A DNA stretch of 64,000 bases from Zarea fungicola (Eukaryota; Ascomycota; Sordariomycetes; Hypocreales; Cordycipitaceae): NCBI GenBank assembly GCA_900169235.1, contig FWCC01000403.1:62001-126000 (forward strand). Reading direction: 5' to 3'. Below are positions 32,594 through 44,487 of the stretch, one piece after another. The stretch's first letter is position 1. Each line of letters opens with the position of its first letter. The position numbers and the translations under genes are program-made. The notes below the pieces were generated by a model. The model worked only from the letters and a program-made list of their open reading frames with translations, ran no database searches and was not told where the DNA came from.

Positions 32594-33840
32594 TTAGATG
32601 GCAAGAGCAGCAAGGAAGAAAGCAACGGCGCCAATGGCAACGCCGGCGTTGGACGCAGCGCTGCTGGGCTTGACAGCGGGAGCCGTGGTGGTGGCAACGG
32701 TCTGGGAAGCAGTGGTCTTCAAGGTGCTGGTGGCATTGGCGTGGGTGCTGGTCGCAGTCGTGACGGTGCTGGTCGAGTTGCCTTGGGCCGACGAGGTGAT
32801 GCTGGCCTCGCTGCTGGTGGCGGTGCTGGACTTGGCGGTGGTGCTGGTCTTGGAGCCGGAGGCGGAGGCGCTGCTGCTTCCCGAGGCAGCCTCGTTCTTG
32901 TTGCTGATGCTGCCGTCGTTGAGGACAACCTTGATGCTCTTGGCGCTGCCCGAGTGGTCGCTGTAGACGTACTCCTTGACGTCCTTGCTGGTGGCGCTGC
33001 TGCCGCCGGCGTAGTCGACGACCTTGACGCTCTTGTAGATGGCGGTGCTGGGGCCCTGGGTGAAGTCGGCGATGCCGCCCACCCACTCGAGGGTGCCCTC
33101 GCGGTTGCCCTTGTAGCCGGCGACCCAGGCGCCGAGCTTGACCTGCATGGGCGACTGGGGGAAGGCCTCGCCCACGTCGGAGCGCTTCAGGGTGCGGACG
33201 ATGGCGCCGTTGATGATCCACTCAATCTTCTCGGGCGTCCACTCGAAGCTGTACGTGTGCATGGCGCCGAGGGGGTTGTCGACGTTGTGGAAGCCGCCGC
33301 GGTCGAAGACGGTGTCGTCGCCCTTGGAGAAGTAGTTGGACTGGATCTGCTTGTTGTCGAAGCCGACCGTCTCAAAGTCGACCTCGTCGAGGTCCTTTGA
33401 GATGAGCACAATCGAAGTGACGATGCCCTTGCCGGGGGCGGCCTGCATCTCGACTTCGACACGGCCGAAGAAGAGAAAGTCGTTGGAGGCGAGGGTCGGG
33501 GCCTGGCCCTCGGCGGTCATCTGGGCAATGGCACCGCGTGAATCGTAGGTGACGGCCTTGCCGTCCTGAACGTGGAAGGCATCGCAGGCGCCCTTGGTGA
33601 AGTCGCAGTTGGCACCATTCTTGCCAAACGCAGGGTCGGGTTTACAAGCTGCATGGGACAAGTGTTAGCGATTACACAGACGGTACGGTACAGAGTACAG
33701 ACGAGTTGTTGGCTGTTGGGTACAAAAGCAAAAAAGGAAATGGATCAGCACGTACTCTCCTTTAGCGGGTTGCAATCGGTCCAGGTCTGTGCCGAGACAA
33801 GAGAAACGGCGGCAAGCGCCACAGCAAGCTTGGAGAACAT
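32594..33840 (-). CDS. GPI-anchored CRH-type transglycosylase (GH16)
   Basis: Predicted 379 aa from exons 33840-33756 and 33648-32594, joined over a 107-nt intron. Exon 1 encodes a signal peptide (MFSKLAVALAAVSLVSA) and the start of the mature protein. The GH16 domain follows, with catalytic DEVDFE (E117, D119, E121), the ExDxE signature of Crh1/Crh2/Utr2. A Ser/Thr-rich stalk (about residues 270-355) and a hydrophobic tail (NAGVAIGAVAFFLAALAI) indicate GPI anchoring. These enzymes link chitin to beta-glucan in the fungal cell wall. The gene is unusually GC-rich compared with its flanks, typical of a highly expressed gene. Confidence 0.9.
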
Positions 33841-35890
33841 GTTTTAGAAAGATTAAAATAAAAGAACGACGAAATCACAATTAGAAACGAGTGTGTGAGT
33901 AGTGACTGTAATGAACGAAAAGACTTGAGGAACGGAAAAGACTGTGAGCTGCAGAAAGGGAAAGTGTCCAGATTTAACTAGGAAAACGCCAAGATTTGAG
34001 AGGAACAGCAAGTCTCCGCAGACATTGGAGATTCAAAGAAGCTCATCTAACAAAACAGAAACCAGCCAACCAAGCACAGGCATTAAATTAGGCTAATGTC
34101 ACATCGAGCTAGCCTTCAGCCTACCGCAACCCCTAGTCGACCCATGGCCCTTGACTGAGATGAGGGAAAAAAGGCGTCCAGCAGGAGGAGCTCCACACAG
34201 TCCACAGCTCCAAGAATTACCAAGACCTCCCTGAACCTTATTGAACCTTGTTTTCCAAGGCTGGGCAGGCAGTGCAGGCTGGGCAGAATAGGTCAGTGGT
34301 GGTTGGGTGTTGTGTCAACAACCGCACCATGTTTACAAAGACAATGTACAACGGTCCAACGTTTGATCTAGGGGCGCTTGGCAAGGGGCAAGAAGGAAAG
34401 GGTGAATTGGCCAAGTTTAGGCTTCCACGCTAATTTTCAGGCTGTGGGAATCTCTCACCGGCGGACAGGCGCATAAATGTAACCTGCATGAGGCCGCACC
34501 AAATTCCTACAGAGTATGGAAAATTCTCCTAGTTTTAAATTACCCCATGGACCCTCTTGCTTGTGACTCAATGCTCTACGTAATGAGAGTCCAATGCGTA
34601 AATATGTATCGGCAGATTTGGGCCAGATTTTGCTCCAAGAATTTGAGACCACATGGCTACAGCCAGGCCGACTGAGCTTCACTGATTTCTTCACTCTCCC
34701 TGTCGCTGACCGTAGGAAAGGGACTCTCAATAACACCAACATTTCCACCAATAGCAACCGCAGTACAGAAATGACAGCAACAGCAATAATGGTAACAACA
34801 ACAACAGAAGCGACAGCAACAACGGCTGAGTGTTACAGAGGATGCGTAGGTGTTGATTTGGTACACAATTGAGCTGGCTTGTTAGTTTGATAATTTTCAA
34901 ATTCCAGTAGGCAAAGTTCTAGCCTCGTAGAGTTCGACTGTTGTTTAACGCTCCATGGAATGCTTCGCTCTCTCCCTACCCTACCCTACCCTATATCGAA
35001 TGGCCCTTTTTGGACAGCCTTTGAACGACTTATTCGTGCATGTTCCATTTGCCCATAGTAATCTTGAGAAAGCTTGTAACTTTTTTTTTTAGTGGTGTGA
35101 TGCGTGCAGTTTACATGCCTCGTATCTGCGCTGTCTGTATATTAACCAAGACTAATTGTTTCCTTGATATGCCGAAATCTTAAACCTTTGCAAAAATTTG
35201 TACGAAATGAATTTACTCCAAGGGTATGAATGGTTGGCGATGTTGTTCACAGGCAAAGTTAATTATCGCTGGTCACTGTGGTACCACCGCACAACAAGGC
35301 AGACACGTCGTTGATAAATACACTAAAATATAAAAATAATAATGCAGCTACCACATAAACATCTCCAGTTTCTGGGACTCGCTGCTTTTGTTTCTGGGAC
35401 AATCTTCAATACTTATCAGGTATGTAGGGTGGAACGAGAACCTTGTCTGGTCTGTCACGATGTACGGGGTAAATACAAGTGCACTAACTAACTGATTGCA
35501 CTAAAAAGCTATTCTCAAGCTATTCTCCAAGCTATTCCAGCTCCCGCCGTTACTTAATACCCGCTGCGATGTGCCATGTCTTGCGAAACTTTGCAAGTGA
35601 TGTGGCGGCCAATACGTTACGACATGGGTAGCTGAAGGAAACATGGGAGTGCAACAAAAGAAATAATAGTAATAATGAAGAAAAAAGTCGTCCTTTTCAA
35701 TAAAATTGAGTTAATGCAGCGAGTCCAAATCTTAGTACATCGTCCTCGCCTTCTGGGCAACCCCACCAAGGCGCAACCCCACCAACGTCATCATCAAACG
35801 CTGGCTAGTGAAGCGCTTCACGACAACAAAACAACAAAGCTTCCGAAAAAGCGTACGAGCCCGCCTCTGGACGGCGACAAGCGCGCAATC
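33841..35890. other. Divergent intergenic region, 2 kb
   Basis: Lies between the divergently transcribed CRH and palA genes. No supported gene. Contains an AAC/AGC trinucleotide-rich stretch near 34790-34830, a short CCCTA run near 34975-34994 and a poly-T tract near 35080. Confidence 0.45.
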
Positions 35891-38739
35891 ATGGATTCCA
35901 GGTAAGAAAGCAGAGGACATCAGCACCACGGAGATTTCGGGCTAACATGCTCAGGACGAGCAACATTCTCTCGTTGCCGTTTCGACGGTCTGCGCAACTG
36001 TCGCTCGCCACCACGATCCGCCAGTACATCAACACCAAATACGACCAGCACCCAGACATGTTTCGCACGGATCTCGAAGCCATTGATACCCTAAGGAATA
36101 ATGCAGTACATGTGCAGGAAGCGCATATTAACGGCATCAAGCATCTCCAGGCGTATGCGGCTCAGCTTGTCTGGATTGGTGGCAAGTTTCCAATCGATGT
36201 GCGTTGGCTAATGCTGTTCGAAGCAGAATGCATGAATTAAAAAGCTGACACTCCTAGATTGGCGCTGAATTCACCTGGTATCCTGCGCTGGGGTATAATA
36301 CCGAACGCCCGATGGTCCGCAACAATCTCAAGTACGAGCTCATGAACGTCCTCTACAACCTCGCCGCGCTCTACTCGCAGCTCGCCGTCAGCACTGCCAA
36401 CTCCACAACCGAGGGCTTGAAGACGGCTGCCAACTACTTTGCGCAGGCCGCCGGCGTACTCTCGCACATGAAGACGAGCGTGCTGCCCGAGCTTCGCATG
36501 TCGGACCCGCCCGAGGACATGGACGAGCACACCCTCGAGTCCCTGACGCAGCTGCTCCTCGCACAGAGCCAAGAGTGCTTCTGGCAAAGGGCCGTCATGG
36601 ACCGCTACAAAGATGCCTCCATCGCCAAGCTTGCCGCCCGCGTTTCCGATTTGTACAACCTGGGAGGCGAGTCCGCCGTCAAGAGCGAGGCCATAAGCAG
36701 CGCGTGGATACACCACATGACGGCCAAGCACCACCACTTTGCGGCCGCCGCTCAATACCGCGCTGCATGTGACTGCTTGGAGAAGAGAAAATACGGCGAA
36801 GAAGTGGCACGCCTGCAAGACGCAGTCCTCTGTGTCAACGAAGGCATCAAGGAAACAAAGGGTGGATACCTGAACAAGACTGTCGTCGAAGACTTGAAGG
36901 GGCTGAAGCGAAAGGTCGAAGAGGATCTCAAGCGAGCAGAAAAGGACAACGACATCATCTTCTTAAGTAAGCCCACGCGTTCCAGTCTACATTGTAGTGT
37001 GTATTTCTAACTGATTTAGATATTGTGCCGCCCAAATCCGAGCTCAAAGTCCTGGAACGGGCAAACATGGCCGTCGCAAGAGTCCCAAAACAGGTTTCCG
37101 ATCCGTATGAATTCTTGGGTGACCAAGCAGAGTTTGGACCTGCGTTATTCTCTAGGCTAGTGCCGTTTTCCGTGCACGTCGCCACCTCTATTTACGAAGA
37201 GCGACGGGACCGCATGGTCAGCCAAACCATCATCCAACAACTGGAAACTATGACGGAGCAATTTCAAAACAAAGTTGCATCTCTCGGCCTGCCCGGATCG
37301 ATACAAGCTTTGGAAAAACCTCTTGGTCTTCCGCCTAGCCTTGTGCAGCATGCCGAAGAGATTCGGCAAGCTGATGGAGTCAATAGAATTAACAAATCCT
37401 TTATCGATATCGATAAATTGAGAGCGACGGATATGGCGATATTTGAAGAAGGCATCACTGCTTTGGCTGCCGAGTTTGATGAGGACCAGCAACTTCGCGC
37501 CAGGTACGGCACCGATCGATGGTCACGCCCCGATGGCAAAACCGACCCCCACGGCGCCAAGCTCTGGAACCACGTCACAGAAATACAAAGCTATTTTGAG
37601 AGCAGCTCCAGCAGCGACGGCGTTGTTCGAGAAAAATATGCAGACAATGAGGAGCTTCTACGCATCCTCTCCGGCCCCGACCGCGGCATCCAAAACTATG
37701 TGCCGTCTGGGGGCCAGGTAGATATGCGCGACGATCTGAGGGCGTCCCTTGGCAAGTTGCGTGCCGCATATAGTGATGCGATCCGGCTTGAGAGCGCTCG
37801 ACGACGCAAAGTCCAGAGTCTCAAGGACAGTGCGAAGCGCGACGATATTAAACCAGATATTCTCAAAGAAGCCGCGCGACTGGAACGCACGTACCCGACG
37901 ACGACGATTGTGCCGGCCCATTTTGAAGATTTCTTTGATAAGCGACTAGACAAGCTGTATGAGCCAGAAGTCGAGGCGCTGGACACGGCCGCTACGGAAC
38001 AGGAGCAGCTGATGACGCAACTGGAGCGGGCGAATCGTGAATTCGAGTCCCAGAAGCGTGCTGGCAACTCGCGCGCGAACCGGGAACGCGAGCAGGCGCT
38101 GCAGAGGCTGGATTCAGCATACTACAAGTACAAGGAAATTCTCAACAATCTGGATGTGGGACGCAAGTTTTATAATGACTTGAGCAAAATTGTTGGGCAG
38201 GGGTTCCGCGATGTAGTCAGGTCATGGGTTGCCCAGCGACGCATGGAAGCAAGGGCTTTAGAGGAGTGAGTATATTCTCCAAGAAGAAGGATTCTGCGGT
38301 TACTAACATACCTAGGGAATTGAGCATGCCCACGCTGTCGAATCTCAACATATCCAGAAACCACACACCGGTGCACACGGCTTCACCCGGCATCTACCCA
38401 CCGCAACAACAGCAGCAGCATCAGTACCAACAACAGCAACAGTATCATCAACCACAGCAGCAGCAACAGCCGCAAAGTTACTTTGGCAGCCCGGCACAGC
38501 ACCAGGCAGGCCCGGCCGAAGTCGCCGCGATCCAGTCATGGGCTGGTGCAGGAGATAATGTACAGCAGCCGCAGCCGATGCCTCCGGTGGCCAACCCGAT
38601 GGGAAGCATGTGGAGTCCGGCGGGCGGCATCAAGTTTGGGAGCGGACCTTCACAGCCAGGAGGAAACAGTGGTGCAGAGGGACAGAACAAGGCTCCGCAA
38701 GGGACATGGAACCCAAACGCGGGCATCAAGTTTGGCTAA
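35891..38739 (+). CDS. palA: pH-response protein PalA/RIM20 (Bro1 domain)
   Basis: Predicted 877 aa from five exons: 35891-35901, 35955-36198, 36258-36966, 37020-38265 and 38316-38739. The first exon is only 11 nt (ATGGATTCCAG). An N-terminal Bro1 domain (TSNILSLPFRRS, IRQYINTKYDQHPDMF, GAEFTWYPALGYN) is followed by a coiled V-domain (about residues 400-720) and a Gln/Pro-rich tail ending in WNPNAGIKFG, which also occurs as AGGIKFG earlier. This is the ALIX-like scaffold that binds ESCRT-III (Vps32) and the YPxL motifs of PacC/Rim101, enabling alkaline-pH-triggered processing at endosomes. The Gln tract near 38405-38470 mixes CAA and CAG codons. All introns have CTAAC or similar branch sites. 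Confidence 0.93.
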
Positions 38740-39263
38740 GAAGGGATACCATATATATGAATCACAGAAAATGTTCAAAGCAAGGCGTACAGCAAGATTG
38801 ATGAATGTCATGTTTGTTCTCGGTATTCTAAAGTCATCATTCTAGTTGCTAGACTAAAGATGGAGTAAAGTCGAAAGATGACCGTAAAATTCGAAATGCG
38901 TGCCACAGTGCTTTTTATTGGGTTAAACTCTATAGGCTCGCAACTATACGGGTCACATTGTCAATCAAGAACCAGAGAGATCAGCTTCAAGAATTTAAAG
39001 TATCATTTGATCCAGTAATAAGTGTCCTGGAAATGTCTTAGAGTATTTGTAATTGCATATATTGACAATCTAATTGACAACAACTATGATTGTTGTTGAG
39101 CTAAGAAAAAGGACAAAAAAGAAAGGAGAGTTGCATAACGGGTATTAATAAAATCATCCGCTCAAAAAGCAAGTAAAAAGCCACCATCTATATGCGATTG
39201 TACAAATACAAGACAAAGGAAATAAAAAAAAGACAGAGTTGGGTTAGTAGAGCATTGCCGCGT
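38740..39263. other. Convergent intergenic region
   Basis: 3' flanks of palA and the flotillin gene, AT-rich. Nothing else seen. Confidence 0.5.
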
Positions 39264-40827
39264 TTAGCGGCTACCGTTGAGCTTGCTAGACTTGCTCTGG
39301 TCCTGCTGCAGGGCCTGCTGGGCAGCATTCAGCTTTCCAAACTGCCACTCGGGGAGCGTGATGCCCGTCTGCTCATTAATGGTGGTCATGAGCGGAGGCA
39401 GCATCTGGTAGACGTTGCGAAGCACCTCGGCGCCATCACCACCCGCCGACTGGCCGCTGCCGGAACTGCCAGTGTTCCAGACGGAGATCTTGGGCTCGAG
39501 GCCGCGCACCGCCTGGGCGTTGGCCTTGGCGAGCTCGACGTAGGTGCCCTTTTCAATCATGAGGAACTGCAGCAGGCCCGCGGGACCGCCAAACGCCGCC
39601 GACATCTTGGCGTACGAGTCGGCCATGGCCGACAGACCCTCGGCCTCCTTGAGGCGGCGCACAATCTCGGCCTCGGCATTCTGCTGGACGGCGTAGTTGC
39701 TCGCTTCGGCGTCGAGGCGGATGCGGTACGCGGCGGCGTCGGCGTCGCGCTGCTTGGCCTCCTGCTTGGCGCGGGCGTCGGCGGCGACCTCGTACGCGGA
39801 GGCGTCGGCGGCCTGCTGCTTGCTCTCCTTGCTGATGGTGGCCTTGACGAGGTCGGTGGCGCGGAGCCGCTCGAGCTCGGCGGCGGCGCGCCTGATCTCA
39901 ACCTGCTTCTTGAGGTCCTCGTCGGTGGACTGCAGGGTGCGCTGGGCCGTCACCTTGGCAATGTCGACGTCCCGGTTGAGGGCCGTCTGGCGGGTGCTGA
40001 GGTGCGCCTCGGCCTGGGCGCGCTCAATGTCGCGCTCCGTCTTCTGCACGGCCGTCTCGGCGTGGATCTTGGCAATCTCGCGCTCCTGCTCGCCGCGGCG
40101 CTGCGACTCGCCGACGTTGCCCTTGAGCTGGGCCTCGGCGACGTCGATGCGGGCCTGGTTGGTCGCGCCCTCGTGGGCCTTGCGGGAGAGGGACTCAAAG
40201 TAGACCGAGTTGGGGGCGTCCTTGAGTTCTTTGACCTGCACAAAAGGAGTTAGGAAATAGGTATTATGGGGGAATAAGATAGGGGCGGCTTACATTGGAG
40301 TTCCAGATTCGGAGACCAAACTGATTCAGCTCACTCTGAATGTTGCGAAAGATGCGCTTCTTGAACATTTCGCGCTCGGTAAAGATTTCCTCCATGGTCA
40401 TGCTCGAGACGAGTACGCGCGTCTCACCCTCAATGATGCCCTTGACAATGGCAGCGACATGGCGGCGCTTCTCTTCACGCCCATCGACGTCGTTGCCCTG
40501 GGAGAGCAGCGTGGCGTACTTCATGAGGGCGTCTCCGCGGTCCTCGCGGGCCAGGTCATGTTCGTCGTCGGCTGTGCTCCCATGGGCCACGGTATTGGCG
40601 CCGCGCGAGTTGACGTCGGGACCAACGGTAAAAACAACGGGAAGGGCAAACTGGAGCTTCTCCTTGGTCATGGCGAGCAAGTCCATGGCGTAGTCCTGGG
40701 GCTGGACGCTGAAGCGGGTGCAGCGCTGGAGGGGCCATACCCATGCAGACTTGACAATTTTGACATTTTTAATGCCCATACCAGTAATGGCGAGGTACTC
40801 ATCGGGGGCGGAAATTTTGTAGGACAT
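39264..40827 (-). CDS. Flotillin-like SPFH/Band 7 protein
   Basis: Predicted 501 aa from exons 40827-40294 and 40235-39264, joined by a 58-nt intron with a CTAAC branch. The start is MSYKISAPDEYLAITG (residue 37 of the longer open frame, which has no earlier ATG). The SPFH domain comes first, without a signal peptide, as usual for flotillins that attach to membranes by acylation. The C-terminal half is a long Ala/Glu-rich coiled coil (AEAQLKG, EREIAKIHAE, ADARAKQEAKQRDADAAAY), the flotillin domain. Such proteins organise ordered plasma-membrane or endosomal microdomains. Length and domain order match fungal flotillins and bacterial FloT. Confidence 0.9.
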
Positions 40828-41493
40828 GATGGGCGGATATGTGGTGGTGTAGTTAATGAGAGTGGTTGAGGTTTGTGTTGATGTGTCGTGTAAGTGAGGT
40901 AAGTGGTGATGAGGTAGCTCAGTTGATGCTACCACCGTCTAATAAAAAAGTGTTGATGAACTAAAATAAAAAAAAAGAAACATGATAAAACATGCAGACC
41001 TCGCACTCTATATAGGTGCCGTGAAGCCGCACTGGCTGTCACACAAAACGCCTCGCCACCTGTTGTCGCGCCATCAGGTTGAACGCAGCATCACCAAAAT
41101 GTCTGGGGAGCATGCATTCTCCACTGAGGCTGCCTGGTAGTTAGCCCCAAATACTAATAGCGGGTCATTGTAAAGGGTCCTTGATGCTTGCTTTGTACAC
41201 TTTCTGCTCACTAGTGGTGGCGCAGCGATAAAGTTGCTTGAAGCTGTGAGACCACAGCCTGGCATCGGGCGTCCACAGCCGAAGGGCGAGCGGGGCAAAT
41301 CGCTGTGCTACCCAACTTCGACGCCCGGTGAAGGGTATGTGGAGTTTTAGAGATGGTTCGGGCGATTTTAAACTGGGCGCTGAGACTGCCTTTGCATTGC
41401 ATAGCCAGGGGGAGCTCAATCAAGCTGTCGCCCTAGTGTCGAGCAAGCAAGGGCGCTGTGCTCTGCTCCGCCACCATGTCCAGCCGCTTGTGT
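40828..41493. other. Intergenic, flotillin promoter and transposon flank
   Basis: No gene seen. The left TA target-site copy of the Fot1-like element is at 41494-41495. Confidence 0.45.
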
Positions 41494-41495
41494 TA

Positions 41496-41539
41496 ACGTC
41501 GACCACCTACTTCTCGCCCACCCCCACATATCGCCCACC
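41496..41539 (+). repeat. Left terminal inverted repeat
   Basis: 44 bp, matching the reverse complement of 43291-43334 with one C/T mismatch at position 24. Confidence 0.92.
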
Positions 41540-41659
41540 TAAATGCATCTTGACCTGTAAATAAAAAAGCCTCATAATAAATTTAAATAAATTAATAATA
41601 ATATAAAAATACTATAAAAATACTATATATTAATAGCCAAGCCTTTAGAGAGCTCTAAT

Positions 41660-43191
41660 TCATCTATATTAATTATTAGCTGGTATTTTATTCCCTATAG
41701 TTGCTTGTTGAGTCTACTATAGACATTTTTAACCTATATAACTTTAATAAATTGTGTATTTAGATTACTGTGAACTTTTACGCGTTTTTAAGGCCTTATA
41801 ATATTAATTTGCGCCTTAAGTTATAGTATTTAAGCCTCCGTAAGGGCTATAATACTATTTTAGGAGTTAAATTGCTTTTAGATTTTCCTGTGTGCTAGCT
41901 AGGCATTATAAGGGTTAGTTTTTAGTATAATATAGTTATTAAGAAGGCGTTTTAATTGCTAGCTATTAGATGGTGTATTAATCTTTAAAATGAGATTTTT
42001 CTATGCTTTTTTTAGTGTTAATGGTATTACTTTTAGTGCCTTAATAAGTAATAAGGGGCTTATTAGAGGCTTTGCCTAATTAAGAGGCTATATTCTAGAG
42101 CTATATTAGCTAGTAATTATATTTTTTTTAGTAAGACTATCTCTTCTAGCCATTATATAATATTTAAGGAATATTTGATATTTAGTTGGCTTTAAATTGT
42201 GGTTAAGAGGGTATTTTGAAAGCTCTTTATAATAAAACTTCTTTATAGGCCTAAAAATAGCTACATTAAGAGGCTAGAGGATATGAGAGCTATATGTAGG
42301 CAGGAAAATAAGAAAAACATTATTAAAATAACATTCTTTAAAAAATTTAAGTATATAATGGCTTATATGGCTATTAACTAGAAGAAGTCATCTCTTATTA
42401 CCCTTTGGCTTTATTTGATTTAAAAATATATCTTATAGTTACTTAATTATAATTTTATTACTTATCTAGCCTCTAGGGGATGCTTTAAATCGCTAGCCTT
42501 AATATTTTTATAGTTTTAAAGGAAGCCATTATTGTTAAATGTTATTGCCTTTAAAAATAATTAGTGGCTTAAGTACCCTGCCTATTACTAAGATACACTT
42601 TATAATTGTGCTCTAAAAGCGTTGCCTAGACTGCTTCTTTATTATAATTTTCTTTATTAATAACCCTAATATTAGGCTATTTTCTTAAATTCCTATTATA
42701 ATCCCTATTTTGTCTATATTATAGCGATTCTTAGGCTTAATGTTCTTAATGGCAGGAATCTAGAGAATTTTAAAGAAATTCTAAATAGCGTTAGTTAAGG
42801 CGCTATTTGCACGCTTAAAATTAAGTCTCTTGCCTCTTAATGTCTTAACTTCTAGGTTTTAAGCTAAAAAGCCATCTAACTAGTTCTTCCTAAGAGGTCT
42901 TATGTCGCCATTTTACTTGGCAACTCACTTAGCTAGCTTCCTAACTTAATAGTGTGAGGGAGGGTTGCCTACAGCATCCTAAATTAGGATCTAGCCACTA
43001 AGATGTCTCTCTTAAGCACTTAAAAGGCGTTATATAGGCTTAAAAGCCTCTTTTTATGCATTTTTGCTGGCTAATTGGTTATATATGGTTGTACGAGGCA
43101 TGGCCCACGTCTCCGCTGCCTTTTAGGCGCTTATACCACTAAGAACGTCTTAAATAGCGTTTTGAAGGTCTTCTTCGTTATATTGAGGCAT
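41660..43191 (-). pseudogene. Dead pogo/Fot1 transposase
   Basis: From ATG 43191 the translation begins MPQYNEEDLQNAI and continues with AAETWAMPRTTIYNQLA, the psq-type helix-turn-helix of pogo/Fot1 transposases, where Gln and Trp codons are replaced by TAA/TAG. The later catalytic (DDE) region is too damaged to place with certainty. More than twenty stops are seen; no product is possible. Confidence 0.8.
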
Positions 43192-43290
43192 AATAAATAT
43201 ATTAATAGAATTTAAAGTAAAAATAATTATAATTAGGCGAGAAAACGCAGGTCTTGTAATGAGCCTATGGGGGTGTTGTGGTACGCGTTG

Positions 43291-43334
43291 GGTGGGCGAT
43301 ATGTGGGGGTAGGCGAGAAGTAGGTGGTCGACGT
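43291..43334 (-). repeat. Right terminal inverted repeat
   Basis: Partner of the repeat at 41496-41539; followed directly by the TA target duplicate. Confidence 0.92.
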
Positions 43335-43336
43335 TA

Positions 43337-44346
43337 GTTTAGGTTTTCGGTATCCCAGGTAGTACTGGAACTGCATCATTCACAGCAAGTGTTCGACATT
43401 CATCCCAATTCGAGTTGGTTCGGGCTGTGCTGTGAAATTACACACACAAAATAAAAGTGGAATGGCGGCACTGGTTGTGTAACTCAATGTCATGTTGCTC
43501 AGAACTTTGGTCAAGGTGCTATAGCTACTGGTCAGCTGTGATGAAGAGTCTATCGGAAAATAAAGACGAGTGATTTTTCACTGTTTGCAGCGCCAATGCC
43601 TCAACTACAGGCTATGCAATGCAACACATTGTTTACTGCACGGCTTTAATGGACTGGACTATTATTTTGCCCTAGCCACCAAAAGGCAACCATATTTAAT
43701 AAAAGGAAGAATATTTTAGAGTTAGTTACTACTATTAATAATAAACTGATATTCTGGTACAGGGTAAAATAAACATGTAGGGTAATTAAAACTGCCTTGA
43801 TAGAAATTCTCGCTCAGCAGTTCGCCCGGTATGGCAGCCGCATGCAGCCCACTGTCCGTCGGTGAATATGTTGACCGACGGTAGCCTGCCGCAGAGACCA
43901 GGCGGTAGCCAAACGAGGGAGCTGCCGATTATAACATTTGGTGTGTTGTTCTGAGCTCTTCCGCTGGAGTGTACTAACACAGTTGATTGGCGAGGCATCC
44001 AAGGTCCTGTGAACAAAGCACGCATGCCGTCCCTGTAGACGAAGAAACGATTATTGAATGCACGAGTAAAACGCTCAATGCTGAAAGAGGGCTAGTGACA
44101 CTATAAATCAAGCATCCGCGAAATCTATGAAACAGCGGTCTCGCAACCACGTTATAGGCCCACCACAGAATGATGCACAAATGGCACAATTGCCATCACT
44201 TTTCTCAATTTACCTCAAAGTTTGGGGAGAGGATACGTAAACACGCGGCGGCCACTCAGGTTCAGCATACAACGCCGTATAAGAATTAAACTCTGGCTAT
44301 TCTAGTCACATATTCCTCGTATACATCTTTAAATAACTATACATCT
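43337..44346. other. Intergenic, 1 kb
   Basis: No gene supported. A direct repeat of TATACATCTTTAAAT occurs at about 44320-44352. Confidence 0.45.
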
Positions 44347-44487
44347 TTAAATGTCAATGGTGATATCCAAGAGCTGACCCAGCAGGTTATCAAGGTGGAG
44401 GCGCAGTAAATCCTGCTCTGCTGACATCGGCGCACCAGGCGAAAGATTGAGCAGAGCGAGCAGTCCAAAAAGAACACGAGTCTTCAT
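44347..44487 (-). CDS. Possible small secreted peptide, 46 aa
   Basis: ATG at 44487 in AAAATGAAG context opens 46 codons. The first 20 residues (MKTRVLFGLLALLNLSPGAP) form a credible signal peptide, followed by a short Leu-rich amphipathic segment (DLLRLHLDNLLGQLLDI). There are no Cys. It could be a first exon of a longer gene, a truncated gene, or chance. Nothing downstream is protein-like. Confidence 0.3.
   Translation of the reverse strand: MKTRVLFGLLALLNLSPGAPMSAEQDLLRLHLDNLLGQLLDITIDI

Larger units (their letters stand above)
41496..43334 (-). mobile_element. Fot1/pogo-type (Tc1/mariner superfamily) DNA transposon, RIP-damaged
   Basis: A 1839-bp element with 44-bp terminal inverted repeats (43 of 44 identical) starting ACGTCGACCACCTACTTCTC and flanked by TA on both sides (41494-41495, 43335-43336), the target duplication of Tc1/mariner elements. 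The size matches fungal Fot1/Pot elements. The body is extremely AT-rich with many TA steps, while the inverted repeats stay GC-balanced. On the minus strand a transposase can still be read but is full of stops. The direction of damage (CA to TA) is what repeat-induced point mutation makes. Confidence 0.9.

Noticed and set aside
32741..33400. 219-aa plus-strand ORF opposite the CRH gene
   Set aside because: A shadow of a GC-rich coding strand with a low-complexity Gly/Ala/Val/Leu translation. The CRH gene on the other strand has catalytic and GPI features.
34975..34994. CCCTA repeated three to four times, telomere-like
   Set aside because: The unit is 5 nt (CCCTA), not the fungal telomere unit CCCTAA, and the run is too short. 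Treated as a simple repeat.
39192..40253. 353-aa plus-strand ORF opposite the flotillin gene
   Set aside because: An antisense shadow of the Ala/Glu-rich coiled coil, Leu/Gly-rich with no domain.
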